From assembly GCF_001467745.1 (NCBI RefSeq), contig NZ_LNYG01000013.1, positions 2,164,292 through 2,228,291 on the forward strand: a DNA stretch of 64,000 nucleotides. The letters are read 5' to 3'. A program made the translations under genes and the position numbers. The notes under the pieces were generated by a model that saw only the letters and a list, made by a program, of their open reading frames with translations, was not told the DNA's origin and did no database searches. Shown piece by piece: positions 24,797-34,146 of the stretch (position 1 is the first letter of the stretch; each line of letters starts with the position of its first letter). Origin of the DNA: Legionella jamestowniensis. Lineage in GTDB: Bacteria > Pseudomonadota > Gammaproteobacteria > Legionellales > Legionellaceae.

Positions 24797-26971
24797 ATGA
24801 CAGCACTGCTTAAGGAATTAAATGAGAAACAACGGGAGGCGGTGACTGCACCGTTAGGGAATACACTGGTTTTGGCGGGTGCTGGCAGTGGTAAAACACG
24901 TGTGCTAGTCAGTCGTATTGCTTGGCTTATCGAACAAGAGCATATTTCTCCTCACGCAATTTTAGCAGTAACTTTTACCAATAAAGCAGCTGGGGAGATG
25001 AAAACACGTCTAAACAGTATGTTAGAAACTCCTTTGGTAGGATTATGGGTTGGAACCTTTCATGGTTTATGCCATCGGTTATTACGCCGCCATTATGACG
25101 CAGCAAAATTACCTGAGCAGTTTCATATCCTGGATAGTGAAGATCAAGCAAGAGTTATTAAACGTGTTTTAGCATCGCTTAATCTTGCTGAAGATCAATG
25201 GCCTGTTAAACAGGCACAAGCCTTTATTAATGGCCAAAAAGACGAAGGTTTACGGCCAGAGCATATTCACATTTTACCCTATGGACCCACCCGTACGTTA
25301 GTACAAATCTATAAAGCTTATGAGCAGGCTTGTCAGACAGCAGGCGTCATTGATTTTGCAGAATTGCTGCTGCGTACCCATGAGTTGTTACGTGATAATC
25401 CAGATATTTTGATGCACTACCGCCAGCGTTTTCAAGCGATCCTGGTTGACGAATTTCAAGATACCAACACGATTCAGTACGCCTGGATCCGTTTATTAGC
25501 GAGTGATCATGCTGCTGTAATGGCCGTCGGGGATGATGACCAATCCATTTATGGCTGGCGTGGTGCAAAAATTGAAAACATACAGCGGTTTTCACAAGAC
25601 TTCAACAATACGCAAGTTATCCGTCTTGAACAAAATTATCGCTCCACTTCCACCATTTTGGATGCTGCCAACGCCTTGATAACTAACAATAATTCAAGGA
25701 TGGGTAAAAACTTATGGACTGCCGGTAAAGCGGGCGAAAAAATTGTGGTTTATAGCGCATTTAACGAGCTGGATGAAGCCCGCTTTCTTGGCGAGCGCAT
25801 TGCAATGGAAATTAATAACGGACGTAGTGCGGACGAAATAGCAATTCTTTACCGTTCCAATGCGCAGTCACGGGTCATTGAGGAAGCTTTGTTACGTGCA
25901 GGGATTGCTTATCGTATTTATGGAGGTGTTCGCTTCTTTGAACGCGCAGAAGTAAAAGATACGCTCGCCTATTTGCGATTAATTGCCAATTCTTATGATG
26001 ATACGGCTTTTGAGCGTGTTGTTAATTTCCCTACCCGGGGTATCGGTGAAAAAACACTGGATGAATTACGTCATCTTGCCAAAGCAGAAGATATTTCTCT
26101 GTGGCAAGCAGCAAAAACGGTTTTACAACAAAAGCAGCTGCCGCAGCGTGCAGCAACAGCTCTGGAAAAATTTATTGCGCTTATCGAAACCTTACAAATG
26201 CAAACCGCTCATCAGGAGTTAGATGAGCAGATTAGTACCGTCATTGAAAACAGTGGCTTATATGCCCATTTTGCAAAAATCAAAGGGGATAAAGCAGAAT
26301 CCAGACTAGACAACTTGCAAGAACTTGTAAACGCTGCCAAACAATTCCGCTATGAGCAAGAAATTGAAGAGGAATTACCATTACTGGCTGCCTTTCTTGC
26401 CTATGCATCTTTAGAAGCTGGTGAGATGCAAGCTGAAGAACACGAGCGCTCAGTGCATTTGATGACGCTTCACGCTGCAAAGGGATTGGAATTTCCCCTG
26501 GTTTTTCTGGTAGGCATGGAAGAAGGTGTATTTCCAAGTAAACAAAGCCTGGAAGAATCGGGAAGACTTGAAGAGGAACGCAGGCTTTGTTACGTAGGTA
26601 TGACGCGTGCGATGGAAAAATTAATTATCTCTTATGCTGAAGTGCGAAGACAGTATGGCCGTGAAGAATACCACCGCCGTTCACGTTTCCTGCGGGAGTT
26701 GCCTGAGGAATTATTGGATGAAGTCCGTTTGAAAGCCCGTGTTCAAGCGCCTCTTTCATCTAAAAATTTATCGTCTGTTGCTGCTGAAGATGTGGGTCTA
26801 AAACTTGGACAATCTGTTAGTCATCCCAAGTTTGGTCAAGGGGTCGTTTTGGCTGTTGAGGGCAGTGGGGCTCATACTCGTGTACAAGTAAAATTTGCCG
26901 ATCATGGTGCCAAATGGTTGGTATTAGCTTATGCCAATCTAACACCTCATGAAGATTATGCACCTTTTTAA
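24797..26971 (+). CDS. uvrD: DNA helicase II (UvrD)
   Basis: Superfamily 1 3'-5' helicase in nucleotide-excision and mismatch repair. It has 724 residues with the motifs in order: Walker A AGAGSGKTR (residues about 28-36), VTFTNKAAGEM (Ia), VDEFQDTN (II), GDDDQSIYGWRGA (III), RLEQNYRS (IV), LMTLHAAKGLEFP (V), and EERRLCYVGMTRA (VI). The C-terminal tail ends with the UvrD/PcrA KFGQGVV-type motif. The gap upstream (24545-24796) is divergent with the iminopeptidase homologue and shows no clear operator. Confidence 0.97.
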   Translation: MTALLKELNEKQREAVTAPLGNTLVLAGAGSGKTRVLVSRIAWLIEQEHISPHAILAVTFTNKAAGEMKTRLNSMLETPLVGLWVGTFHGLCHRLLRRHYDAAKLPEQFHILDSEDQARVIKRVLASLNLAEDQWPVKQAQAFINGQKDEGLRPEHIHILPYGPTRTLVQIYKAYEQACQTAGVIDFAELLLRTHELLRDNPDILMHYRQRFQAILVDEFQDTNTIQYAWIRLLASDHAAVMAVGDDDQSIYGWRGAKIENIQRFSQDFNNTQVIRLEQNYRSTSTILDAANALITNNNSRMGKNLWTAGKAGEKIVVYSAFNELDEARFLGERIAMEINNGRSADEIAILYRSNAQSRVIEEALLRAGIAYRIYGGVRFFERAEVKDTLAYLRLIANSYDDTAFERVVNFPTRGIGEKTLDELRHLAKAEDISLWQAAKTVLQQKQLPQRAATALEKFIALIETLQMQTAHQELDEQISTVIENSGLYAHFAKIKGDKAESRLDNLQELVNAAKQFRYEQEIEEELPLLAAFLAYASLEAGEMQAEEHERSVHLMTLHAAKGLEFPLVFLVGMEEGVFPSKQSLEESGRLEEERRLCYVGMTRAMEKLIISYAEVRRQYGREEYHRRSRFLRELPEELLDEVRLKARVQAPLSSKNLSSVAAEDVGLKLGQSVSHPKFGQGVVLAVEGSGAHTRVQVKFADHGAKWLVLAYANLTPHEDYAPF

Positions 26972-26994
26972 GTACTAAAAATATTGAATTTAAT

Positions 26995-27021
26995 GCACAC
27001 AGGTGCTACGTTTCTGTGTGC
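26995..27021 (+). terminator. Hairpin after uvrD
   Basis: An 8 bp perfect stem GCACACAG / CTGTGTGC with an 11-base loop, 24 bases after the uvrD stop, followed by GAAAATTTT. The T-run is short, so termination strength is uncertain. Confidence 0.45.
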
Positions 27022-27054
27022 GAAAATTTTAGGGTCTGTAGGCCATTTTCTAGG

Positions 27055-27236
27055 GCACCGAATGATTGAAATTAAAGCGAATAAGCCTACTTGTCCCTAC
27101 GTACTGCGGCTTGTCCGCGGTATCCATGAATAGGTTAGTCTTTGGGATTCACACTTCTGGATACCGCAAACGAGCCTTGGCACGTAGGAAGAGGTTGAGA
27201 TGATATATTTGGCCATAAGTAAGTATCATTCGGTGC
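27055..27236. mobile_element. 182 bp MITE-like element with 12 bp terminal inverted repeats
   Basis: GCACCGAATGAT (27055-27066) and its exact complement (27225-27236) bound a non-coding segment. Inside is a second inverted pair, CTACGT...GCGGCTTGTCCGCGGTATCC against GGATACCGC...GGCACGTAGG, so the whole can fold into one long hairpin. No transposase is present. The inner GCGGCTTGTCCGCGG wording resembles the palindrome at 59.55-59.61 kb. The motif at its right end also occurs alone near 21.16 kb. Confidence 0.55.
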
Positions 27237-27314
27237 TTAGAGATACTGTAAAATAAAGACAGATCCGGGAAGGATTTCGTTTATTTGACGTTAATTAATA
27301 ACAAGGGGAAGGGT

Positions 27315-28109
27315 GTGAAATTTACAAATCTATTAACTGCCGGGGTATTAGCAACAGCCGTAGCATCGCCATTAGCGATTGCAGCAGGTTCAGCAAATAC
27401 TCAGTCTGGTACTATGTCTGAAACGCAAAAGAAAGAGATTGAAAAAGTAATTCATGACTATTTAGTGAATAATCCAGAAGTATTATTAGAAGCGTCTCAG
27501 GCCTTACAGCAAAAGCAACAGCAAGCTATGCAACAACAAGCACAGGCTGCGATTAAAGACAATGCCAATCAATTGCTTAATGATAATTTGACAGTTCTCG
27601 GTAATCCCAAAGGAAATGTGACCTTGGTTGAGTTTTTTGATTATCAATGCATCCACTGTAAGAAGATGGCGCCTGTTATCAATGAATTAATTAAAAAAGA
27701 TAAAAACTTACGTGTGGTATTTAAAGAATTTCCTATTTTTGGTAAAAGTTCCGACATGGCTTCTCGTGCAGCATTAGCAGCGGCTATGCAGGGTAAATAT
27801 AAAGAAATGCACGAAGCGTTAATCAAGCAGGATAAACGATTGAATGAACAAGTCATCATGGAGACTGCCAAATCAGTTGGCTTGGATATGGCCAAACTAA
27901 AAACGGACATGGACAGTAAAACCGTGACGGATGCTTTAGATGCCAATCGCGAGTTAGCTGAAAAACTCCATCTAATGGGTACACCGGCATTTATTGTTGC
28001 AGCGACACCAGCTGGACATTTAAAAGAAGGGAGTACACCGGCCTTTATTCCAGGTGCAGCTAGTGAAGAATCCTTGCAAGAGCTTATTAAAAAAGCATCC
28101 AGCAATTAA
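27315..28109 (+). CDS. Com1/DsbA2-like periplasmic thiol-disulfide oxidoreductase
   Basis: Protein of 264 residues with a signal peptide (MKFTNLLTAGVLATAVASPLAIAA). A helical, glutamine-rich stretch (about 60-95) resembles the oligomerisation part of Com1-type proteins. Then comes a thioredoxin-fold domain with active site CIHC in FFDYQCIHCKKM and cis-Pro in MGTPAFIV. In Legionella such dimeric DsbA2 proteins oxidise and isomerise disulfides in Dot/Icm components. GTG 27315 is chosen: AAGGGG lies 6 bases upstream and the signal peptide begins there. The alternative TTG at 27285 has no such site. Confidence 0.88.
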   Translation: MKFTNLLTAGVLATAVASPLAIAAGSANTQSGTMSETQKKEIEKVIHDYLVNNPEVLLEASQALQQKQQQAMQQQAQAAIKDNANQLLNDNLTVLGNPKGNVTLVEFFDYQCIHCKKMAPVINELIKKDKNLRVVFKEFPIFGKSSDMASRAALAAAMQGKYKEMHEALIKQDKRLNEQVIMETAKSVGLDMAKLKTDMDSKTVTDALDANRELAEKLHLMGTPAFIVAATPAGHLKEGSTPAFIPGAASEESLQELIKKASSN

Positions 28110-28116
28110 GCAAGAT

Positions 28117-28141
28117 GGCGGCGATTGATTAAATCGCCGCC
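28117..28141 (+). terminator. Hairpin after the DsbA-like gene
   Basis: A perfect 10 bp GC-rich stem GGCGGCGATT / AATCGCCGCC with a 5-base loop, 7 bases after the stop. It lacks a T-run, so it may stabilise the mRNA end rather than terminate alone. The remaining gap to glyQ (28142-28325) shows no gene. Confidence 0.45.
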
Positions 28142-28325
28142 GCTTCGCCGTGTAGCCTATTTAAGTATTAGCGTGTATGTTCGCATGGGGTACGTTGCAA
28201 TAAATCTGATATAAAAAAGTTTAAGACCTGATCCTACAGGTTATACTGTATATTTAATGCTGATTTTCTTCTTTAACCAAGCCAAAAAATGTTACTATCG
28301 GGACACCTAGCAGTAAGAGACAGAT

Positions 28326-29231
28326 ATGACAAAGCCAAGTACATTTCAAGAGATTATTTTAACGTTGCAGCAGTTTTGGGCTAAACAGGGATGCGTCGTG
28401 CTGCAGCCTTTAGATATGGAAGTAGGTGCAGGAACGTTTCATCCAGCTACTTTTTTGCGCGCAATAGGACCTGAGCCATGGAATGCGGCGTATGTACAAC
28501 CCTCCCGTCGTCCTACAGATGGTCGTTATGGTGAGAATCCAAATCGTGTCCAGCACTATTATCAATTTCAAGTAGTATTAAAGCCCTCACCGTTGGATAT
28601 ACAGGAAAAATACCTTGATTCTCTCCGGGCACTAGGTGTGGATCCTTTGGTCGATGATATTCGTTTTGTTGAAGACAATTGGGAGTCGCCTACCCTGGGT
28701 GCATGGGGTTTAGGGTGGGAAGTTTGGCAAAATGGAATGGAAGTATCGCAATTCACCTATTTTCAACAAGTGGGCGGTTTAACTTGCAAACCAGTCACTG
28801 GTGAGTTGACCTATGGTCTTGAACGAATTGCCATGTTCATATTAGGAGTAGACAATTTATTTGATCTCCCCTGGAGCAAGACTGCTAATGGTATTATTAC
28901 GTATGGCGATGTGTTCCATCAGAATGAGGTGGAAATGTCTGCTTATAATTTTGAACATGCCAATGTTGATGCCTTATTTAAACAGTTTGATTATTATGAA
29001 GAAGAGGCACAAAAATTAGTCGCCCTTAATCTTCCGTTACCAGCCTATGAGATGGTAATGAAAGCTTCCCATGCATTTAATTTATTAGATGCCAGACGTG
29101 CCATTTCAGTTACTGAGCGGCAACGATACATTCTCAGAGTCCGTCACTTATCAAGAGCAGTGGCGCAGACTTATTATGATGCGCGTGAAGCGCTAGGTTT
29201 TCCGATGCTAAAGGTGTGCGATGGTCAATGA
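28326..29231 (+). CDS. glyQ: Glycyl-tRNA synthetase alpha subunit
   Basis: Catalytic subunit of the bacterial alpha2beta2 glycyl-tRNA synthetase. It has 301 residues, with [18 protein letters not shown] at the start. [33 protein letters not shown] and [11 protein letters not shown] form the class II core. The 3' end overlaps glyS by 11 bases, giving coupled synthesis of the two subunits. First gene of the glyQ-glyS-gmhB-rsmJ overlapping unit. Confidence 0.98.
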   Translation: MTKPSTFQEIILTLQQFWAKQGCVVLQPLDMEVGAGTFHPATFLRAIGPEPWNAAYVQPSRRPTDGRYGENPNRVQHYYQFQVVLKPSPLDIQEKYLDSLRALGVDPLVDDIRFVEDNWESPTLGAWGLGWEVWQNGMEVSQFTYFQQVGGLTCKPVTGELTYGLERIAMFILGVDNLFDLPWSKTANGIITYGDVFHQNEVEMSAYNFEHANVDALFKQFDYYEEEAQKLVALNLPLPAYEMVMKASHAFNLLDARRAISVTERQRYILRVRHLSRAVAQTYYDAREALGFPMLKVCDGQ

Positions 29232-31302
29232 TTTTTTATTTGAATTAGGATGTGAAGAACTTCCTTCGGGTGCTGTATGGCCTTTAACTAACGCCTTAAC
29301 AGTGAATCTTCTCGCAGCACTTGATAAAGCCCAGATTGGTTATGGGGCAACCCATTCTTTTGCTACCCCCAGGCGTTTGGCAGTAAGAATTAGCAATCTG
29401 CAAGATGAACAGCCCACCCAAACTGTCTCTCGACGAGGACCAGCAGTCGCTGCAGCTTATGATGCTAACGGGCAACCGACTCCTGCCCTACTCGGTTTTG
29501 CCAAGTCTTGTGGTGTGGAAGTCGAAGCACTATCGATTAATAAAACCGATAAAGGCGAGTGGTTAGTTTATGAATCGGTCTCTCAAGGTGCCAAAACAAG
29601 CGATTTGTTGCCCGAATTAATTGCCCAGGCACTTACCAATTTGCCCATTCCCAAACCGATGCGTTGGGGAGATGGGGATGCTGAATTTGCCCGCCCAGTG
29701 CATTGGGTAGTTTTGCTGTATGGTAATGAGATTGTTAACGCTACCATTTTGGGGGTAAAAACGGGGCGGTTCACCTATGGTCATCGTTTTCACCATCCAC
29801 AGGCTATTGAGTTATCTACTCCTAAGGATTATGAGTCGCTACTTCAAGAAGCCTGCGTTATTGCTGATTTCGCTACCCGTAAGAAAGAAATTGTTAGGCA
29901 AGTAGAACAACTTGCAGAGAAATATAATGCACAAGCCATTATGCCAGAGAGTTTACTGGATGAAGTCACTTCCATCGTTGAGTGGCCTAAAGCCTTGCTT
30001 GCCAATTTTGAAAAAGAATTTCTCAAAGTACCTTCAGAGGTACTCATTGCTTCAATGCAGTCCCATCAGAAATGTTTTGCCTTGCGGGATAAGTCAGGGC
30101 AACTTCTACCGCATTTTATTACGGTGTCGAATATTTCAAGTGCACAGCCTAAGCAGGTTGTATCCGGCAATGAAAAAGTGATGCGTGCGCGTCTAAGTGA
30201 TGCGGCTTTTTTCTTTCACCAGGATCAGAAAGAACCTTTAAGCCATCACATTTTGGCCACAGAGAAGGTGGTGTTTCAAGCCAAACTTGGTAATTTACTT
30301 AATAAGGCTGAACGAATTGAAAAGCTTATGTTGTTAATAAGTCCAATTATTGCTCTGGATAAACAACAAGCGATTCGCGCAGCACAACTGTCCAAATGTG
30401 ATTTAATGACAGGCATGGTAGGGGAGTTTCCAGAATTACAAGGTTTAATGGGTTATTATTATGCCATGCATGATGGAGAAGCAAATGAAGTGGCCATCGC
30501 ACTTAACGAACAGTACATGCCCCGTTTTGCGGCTGATGACTTACCCTCTACACCGTTAGGTCTTGCAATGTCATTAGCGGACAGACTGGATACGCTGGTG
30601 GGCATTTTTGCCATAGGGCAAAAACCTTCAGGGGTAAAAGATCCGTTTAAATTAAGACGCCATGCATTGGCTATTGCACGTCTTTTAATTGCAACGTCGG
30701 CAAAGCTTAATTTATCAACCCTAATCGATGAGACGGCTAAAATTTACACTAATGTATTACCAATCAATCACACTACCATTGAAGAAGTGAAGCCGTTTAT
30801 TTTGGAGCGTATGCAGTCTTACTATCACAGTCAAAATATAGGCGTTGATTTATTCCATGCTGTACGCGCACGACAAGACGATTGGCTTTATGATTTTGAC
30901 AAGCGAATTCTCGCATTGTCAGAATTTATTTTATTACCGGAGGCCACAGTATTATCTGCAGCCTGTAAACGGGTTAATAATTTATTGCAGCAGGCAGGGC
31001 AAATAATTGACGTTGATGTCATTATAGATGAGCACTTATTGGAAGAGGGCGCAGAAAAGTCCTTGTTTGCGCATCTTGATGCTATGGAAAAAACAGTGAA
31101 ACCACTTTATGACACAGCGGATTACAAAACTATTCTTACCCAGCTTGCCAGTTTGCGAGAGCCTGTTGATGCCTTTTTTGAACATGTGATGGTGATGGTC
31201 GACAATGAGGCAATTAAAAAGAATCGATTACAATTATTAGCTCGTCTGCAAACGCTGCTACAAGGTGTTGCTGACATTTCTTTGTTGCAGTTAAACCAAT
31301 GA
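29221..31302 (+). CDS. glyS: Glycyl-tRNA synthetase beta subunit
   Basis: tRNA-binding subunit of 693 residues. It opens [13 protein letters not shown] and contains [44 protein letters not shown] and the HD-like block [25 protein letters not shown]. The C-terminal part is the helical anticodon-binding domain. It overlaps glyQ by 11 bases, and its TGA overlaps the ATG of gmhB. Confidence 0.98.
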   Translation: MVNDFLFELGCEELPSGAVWPLTNALTVNLLAALDKAQIGYGATHSFATPRRLAVRISNLQDEQPTQTVSRRGPAVAAAYDANGQPTPALLGFAKSCGVEVEALSINKTDKGEWLVYESVSQGAKTSDLLPELIAQALTNLPIPKPMRWGDGDAEFARPVHWVVLLYGNEIVNATILGVKTGRFTYGHRFHHPQAIELSTPKDYESLLQEACVIADFATRKKEIVRQVEQLAEKYNAQAIMPESLLDEVTSIVEWPKALLANFEKEFLKVPSEVLIASMQSHQKCFALRDKSGQLLPHFITVSNISSAQPKQVVSGNEKVMRARLSDAAFFFHQDQKEPLSHHILATEKVVFQAKLGNLLNKAERIEKLMLLISPIIALDKQQAIRAAQLSKCDLMTGMVGEFPELQGLMGYYYAMHDGEANEVAIALNEQYMPRFAADDLPSTPLGLAMSLADRLDTLVGIFAIGQKPSGVKDPFKLRRHALAIARLLIATSAKLNLSTLIDETAKIYTNVLPINHTTIEEVKPFILERMQSYYHSQNIGVDLFHAVRARQDDWLYDFDKRILALSEFILLPEATVLSAACKRVNNLLQQAGQIIDVDVIIDEHLLEEGAEKSLFAHLDAMEKTVKPLYDTADYKTILTQLASLREPVDAFFEHVMVMVDNEAIKKNRLQLLARLQTLLQGVADISLLQLNQ

Positions 31303-31841
31303 ATAAGGTAATTCTGCTGGATAGGGATGGGGTCATTAATCAGGATTCCTTGCACTATATTAAATCTGCAGAAGAATTTATCTTTTTACCTGGCAGCCTT
31401 GCTGCAATTGCCAGACTTACTGAGGCTGGGTATCGCATTGGCGTGGCCACTAACCAATCCGGGGTTTCTCGTGGTTATTACAGTGAAATAGAATTAGCAG
31501 CGATACACCAAAAATTAATGGATGAGGTGCGTGCGGCTGGAGGAGACATTGCAGCGATTGAATATTGCATCCATATGCCCAATGATGGATGCTCTTGCCG
31601 CAAGCCTCAACCTGGGATGTTGCGTGCATTAGCGCAGCGTTTGCACTGCTCTTTAACAAATATTCCATTTATAGGAGATAGGGTTTCGGATATACAGGCT
31701 GCTGAAGCTGTAGGTGCAAGACCTATGATGGTACTGTCGCCGATGACCGATAGGGTTGGATTACAAAGTTATCCCCATGTTCCTGTGTTTTCCTCACTAA
31801 CAGACTGCGTTAATTTTTTACTGACTGAACATGAAGAATGA
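31299..31841 (+). CDS. gmhB: D-glycero-beta-D-manno-heptose-1,7-bisphosphate 7-phosphatase
   Basis: It removes the 7-phosphate in ADP-heptose synthesis for lipopolysaccharide core. It is a HAD enzyme of 180 residues with LLDRDGVINQDS (Asp-x-Asp), ATNQSGVSRGYY and FIGDRVSDIQAA. The family's structural zinc loop is visible as CIHMPNDGCSCRKPQPGM, which separates GmhB from histidinol phosphatase only by context. It is coupled to glyS (ATGA overlap) and overlaps rsmJ by 11 bases. Confidence 0.93.
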   Translation: MNKVILLDRDGVINQDSLHYIKSAEEFIFLPGSLAAIARLTEAGYRIGVATNQSGVSRGYYSEIELAAIHQKLMDEVRAAGGDIAAIEYCIHMPNDGCSCRKPQPGMLRALAQRLHCSLTNIPFIGDRVSDIQAAEAVGARPMMVLSPMTDRVGLQSYPHVPVFSSLTDCVNFLLTEHEE

Positions 31842-32559
31842 AATCGCAATTGCCTATGAGGGAGAACAACAGTTAGCGCGTGCTGAAGAGCTGGCTAAGT
31901 TGTTAACATTAAAAATTGATAATCACGCCCACCAACAATTGCTAGTGACAGCCGATAAGCTTGTTTTAAAAATGGGAAATTTTTCTCCACTGCACGCAGA
32001 TTTTACTGCATCAACTTGGCAGAAGCGCCGCGATGCTGGTAAGCAGCAAGGGATAGTTCGTGCTTGTAAACCAGGGCCTGGTATTTCCATTATTGATACA
32101 ACTGCAGGATGGGGACGCGATGCAGCTGTCTTAGCCAGCTTTGGGGCGCAAGTGATTATGCTGGAGCGACAACCCATTCTGGCAACCTTATTGGCAGATG
32201 CGTTAATGCGCCGCGATGAACATTCCAAACGGGTTTTACAACTTCAATTGCATGCTGTGGATTCTTTCGACTATTTGCAGGAGTTAACCCAAGAGACTTT
32301 TCCTGATGTCATTTATATTGATCCCATGCATCCTGAACGACAAAAGGCTGCTTTGGTAAAAAAAGAGATGCAAGTACTACAACAGCTTGTTAATCGCGAT
32401 GATAAAACGGATGAATTAATACAATTAGCAAAAACAAAAGCAAAAAAAAGAGTAGTGGTTAAATGGCCACAACGGCTGCCAACACTATTAAAACCGGATA
32501 CTTCTGTTGATGGAAAAACAGTACGCTTTGATATTTATCTTCCATCTTTACAACTTTAA
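31831..32559 (+). CDS. rsmJ: 16S rRNA (guanine(1516)-N(2))-methyltransferase
   Basis: It methylates G1516 of 16S rRNA using SAM. It has 242 residues, with SAM motif I DTTAGWGRDAAVLASFGA, VIMLERQPILATLL and the catalytic-site IYIDPMHPERQKAAL. The MHPERQK segment is typical of RsmJ (YhiQ). Last gene of the overlapping glyQ-glyS-gmhB unit. A hairpin about 40 bases downstream (TTCCTGT / ACAGGAA at 32596-32612) lacks a T-run. Confidence 0.93.
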   Translation: MKNEIAIAYEGEQQLARAEELAKLLTLKIDNHAHQQLLVTADKLVLKMGNFSPLHADFTASTWQKRRDAGKQQGIVRACKPGPGISIIDTTAGWGRDAAVLASFGAQVIMLERQPILATLLADALMRRDEHSKRVLQLQLHAVDSFDYLQELTQETFPDVIYIDPMHPERQKAALVKKEMQVLQQLVNRDDKTDELIQLAKTKAKKRVVVKWPQRLPTLLKPDTSVDGKTVRFDIYLPSLQL

Positions 32560-32652
32560 AATGGATTGCTGTTAGTCACGTCGAAAAGCTTCTTCTTCCT
32601 GTGGAACAGGAAAGGTGTCCGAAGGGTGCGGCAGGTATTTTAAAAGTACAGA

Positions 32653-32673
32653 TTGGGTCATTTTTCGACCCAA
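32653..32673. terminator. Hairpin between convergent rsmJ and Rab-like gene
   Basis: A 7 bp perfect stem TTGGGTC / GACCCAA with a T-rich 7-base loop. It lies between converging genes; on the minus strand a short TTTT follows about ten bases later. The gap 32560-32751 holds no gene. Confidence 0.35.
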
Positions 32674-32751
32674 AAATCATAATCTATCTAAAACCTAATG
32701 TAGGGTAAACGGGCCAACCTACTTTGAATTTATCAGGACAAGGAATATCTT

Positions 32752-33702
32752 TTAAAAACAGCAAGTTAATTTTTCGTTGCTATTTTCCTTAATAGTACGG
32801 TTTAATTCTTCTATATCAATAATTTTTTCGCCAATTTTCTCTTGAATAAAATTGATTCGTTTTGCCAAACTACCTTTAGGATTAACTGGTTTTCCTTGTT
32901 CAATTAATTTTTCTTCAAGGGTTGAAAGAATGTTATTCTCATTGTTATAACCTTCTTTTAAGGTGGCTAAAACAGCATCATGATGATTGCGTCCCCAATG
33001 TCCTGTAACCAATAATTTAGCGGTAGATTGCAAGCTTGCAAAAAACCCAACCCCATTGGAAACCTTGCTGTAATCTTTTAAGAGGGATTTGGCAGCGTCA
33101 CCTGCTCCTAACTCTGCCTCCCATACATTGTGATAGGATTGCGGAAATTGGGTACTTCGGGGCGGTACGGTTTTTGTAATCTTTATCTTTTTCTCCCATA
33201 TCGCATTGGCTATAGCCCATAACACATCAACGAGGCTACTCTTGTTGGATTGATCGTCAGTCAAGCCACTATTCTCTTTTGCAGAAGTTACAATTGTTGC
33301 GGTTACTTGAATGTCTTTTAGTGTTATAGCATTAAGTTTATCTTGAGGATTCTGACAACAATCTGCTTTCGTGCCAACAAGAATAATGGATGCACGCGGG
33401 GAGTGCGTTAGCGCTTGGTCAAGTTCTTGCTGAATTTGCTCAAGGTTAATTTCAGCTGATAAATCCACACAATAACAAAAAATTTCACTTCCTCTATAAT
33501 AATATGGTCGTAAAGTCTCAAATCTTTTCGCCCCAGATAAATCCCAAATTTCAAGATAATCTGAAGTTTTATTTTTTAACGTTTTAAATGTTACTCCGAT
33601 AGTTGCAGTATAATTATCATCAAAAGAAAGGTTGTGAAGTCTATCCATTATTTTTGTCTTACCTGACTTCTCCGGACCCATAAAAACTATTTTTAGAAAC
33701 AT
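32752..33702 (-). CDS. Rab-like small GTPase domain protein, candidate secreted effector
   Basis: Protein of 316 residues with a eukaryote-type Ras/Rab domain at residues 1-165. The P-loop is GPEKSGKT (9-16), switch I is TATIGVTF (Thr34), and switch II is WDLSGAKRF (53-61), matching Rab WDTAGQERF. YYYRGSE follows at 67-73. The base-binding loop is GTKADC (TKxD instead of NKxD) and TSAKEN is the SAK loop. The catalytic Gln is Ala58, which in Rabs locks the GTP state. A helical extension (about 190-316) follows. The last three residues are Cys-Cys-Phe, like an xCCx geranylgeranylation signal. TATAAT lies at 33730-33735. Rab-like effectors are known in Legionella; this fits that group. Confidence 0.85.
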   Translation of the reverse strand: MFLKIVFMGPEKSGKTKIMDRLHNLSFDDNYTATIGVTFKTLKNKTSDYLEIWDLSGAKRFETLRPYYYRGSEIFCYCVDLSAEINLEQIQQELDQALTHSPRASIILVGTKADCCQNPQDKLNAITLKDIQVTATIVTSAKENSGLTDDQSNKSSLVDVLWAIANAIWEKKIKITKTVPPRSTQFPQSYHNVWEAELGAGDAAKSLLKDYSKVSNGVGFFASLQSTAKLLVTGHWGRNHHDAVLATLKEGYNNENNILSTLEEKLIEQGKPVNPKGSLAKRINFIQEKIGEKIIDIEELNRTIKENSNEKLTCCF

Positions 33703-33837
33703 AGCGATCTCTTAAAGAAAATTTGCCACATTATAGCATAAACAAAACCAAGACGAGCAAAAAATGAACTTATTTTGAGCAAGGATTAAATCTACTTATA
33801 GAGTTTTTGTTGAATAATTTTAAAATGTTAATTTTAG

Positions 33838-33858
33838 AGTCGCGGACTAGCCGCGACT
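33838..33858 (-). terminator. Hairpin after the small PA3496-like gene
   Basis: A perfect 8 bp stem AGTCGCGG / CCGCGACT with a 5-base loop lies 27 bases beyond the stop of the small gene. On the minus strand CTAAAATTAACATTTT follows, a weak T-tail. Confidence 0.5.
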
Positions 33859-33884
33859 TGTTACACTGGAGTAAAAGCTAATTG

Positions 33885-34049
33885 TCAGCACTCAATAAAA
33901 TCCAATTCATTTAACTCTTCGCGTAAACGCTTTTCTTCAAAGAGTTCTTCAATTCTGCGACGTCGCTCAAGTTTTGTACTTAGTCCTGATTCAATTTCTT
34001 GTGAATTAATAGGATCTTCCAGGTCTGTGTCAAAATCATCGATGCTCAT
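33885..34049 (-). CDS. Small PA3496-like protein
   Basis: Protein of 54 residues, MSIDDFDTDLEDPINSQEIE then a strongly charged helix with KLERRRRIEELFEEKRLREE. The acidic N-terminus plus RRRIEELxEEKRLREEL pattern resembles the PA3496 family of small proteins named for a Pseudomonas protein linked to envelope integrity. GGGAG lies about 7 bases before the ATG. Reading frame, ribosome binding site and downstream hairpin support a real gene. Its function is unknown. Confidence 0.72.
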   Translation of the reverse strand: MSIDDFDTDLEDPINSQEIESGLSTKLERRRRIEELFEEKRLREELNELDFIEC

Positions 34050-34114
34050 TGCATTTCTCCCTGTGCAAATTTAATCCTTAAAAAGAGTTGACCCTCTGGG
34101 AAGAAAAATAACAG

Positions 34115-34141
34115 AAATCCACTGTTAAGAACAGTGGATTT
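34115..34141 (-). terminator. Rho-independent terminator after the 492-residue protein gene
   Basis: A perfect 12 bp stem AAATCCACTGTT / AACAGTGGATTT with a 3-base loop starts 5 bases after the stop. The minus strand continues TTTCTGTTATTTTTC. Confidence 0.82.
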
Positions 34142-34146
34142 TAATG

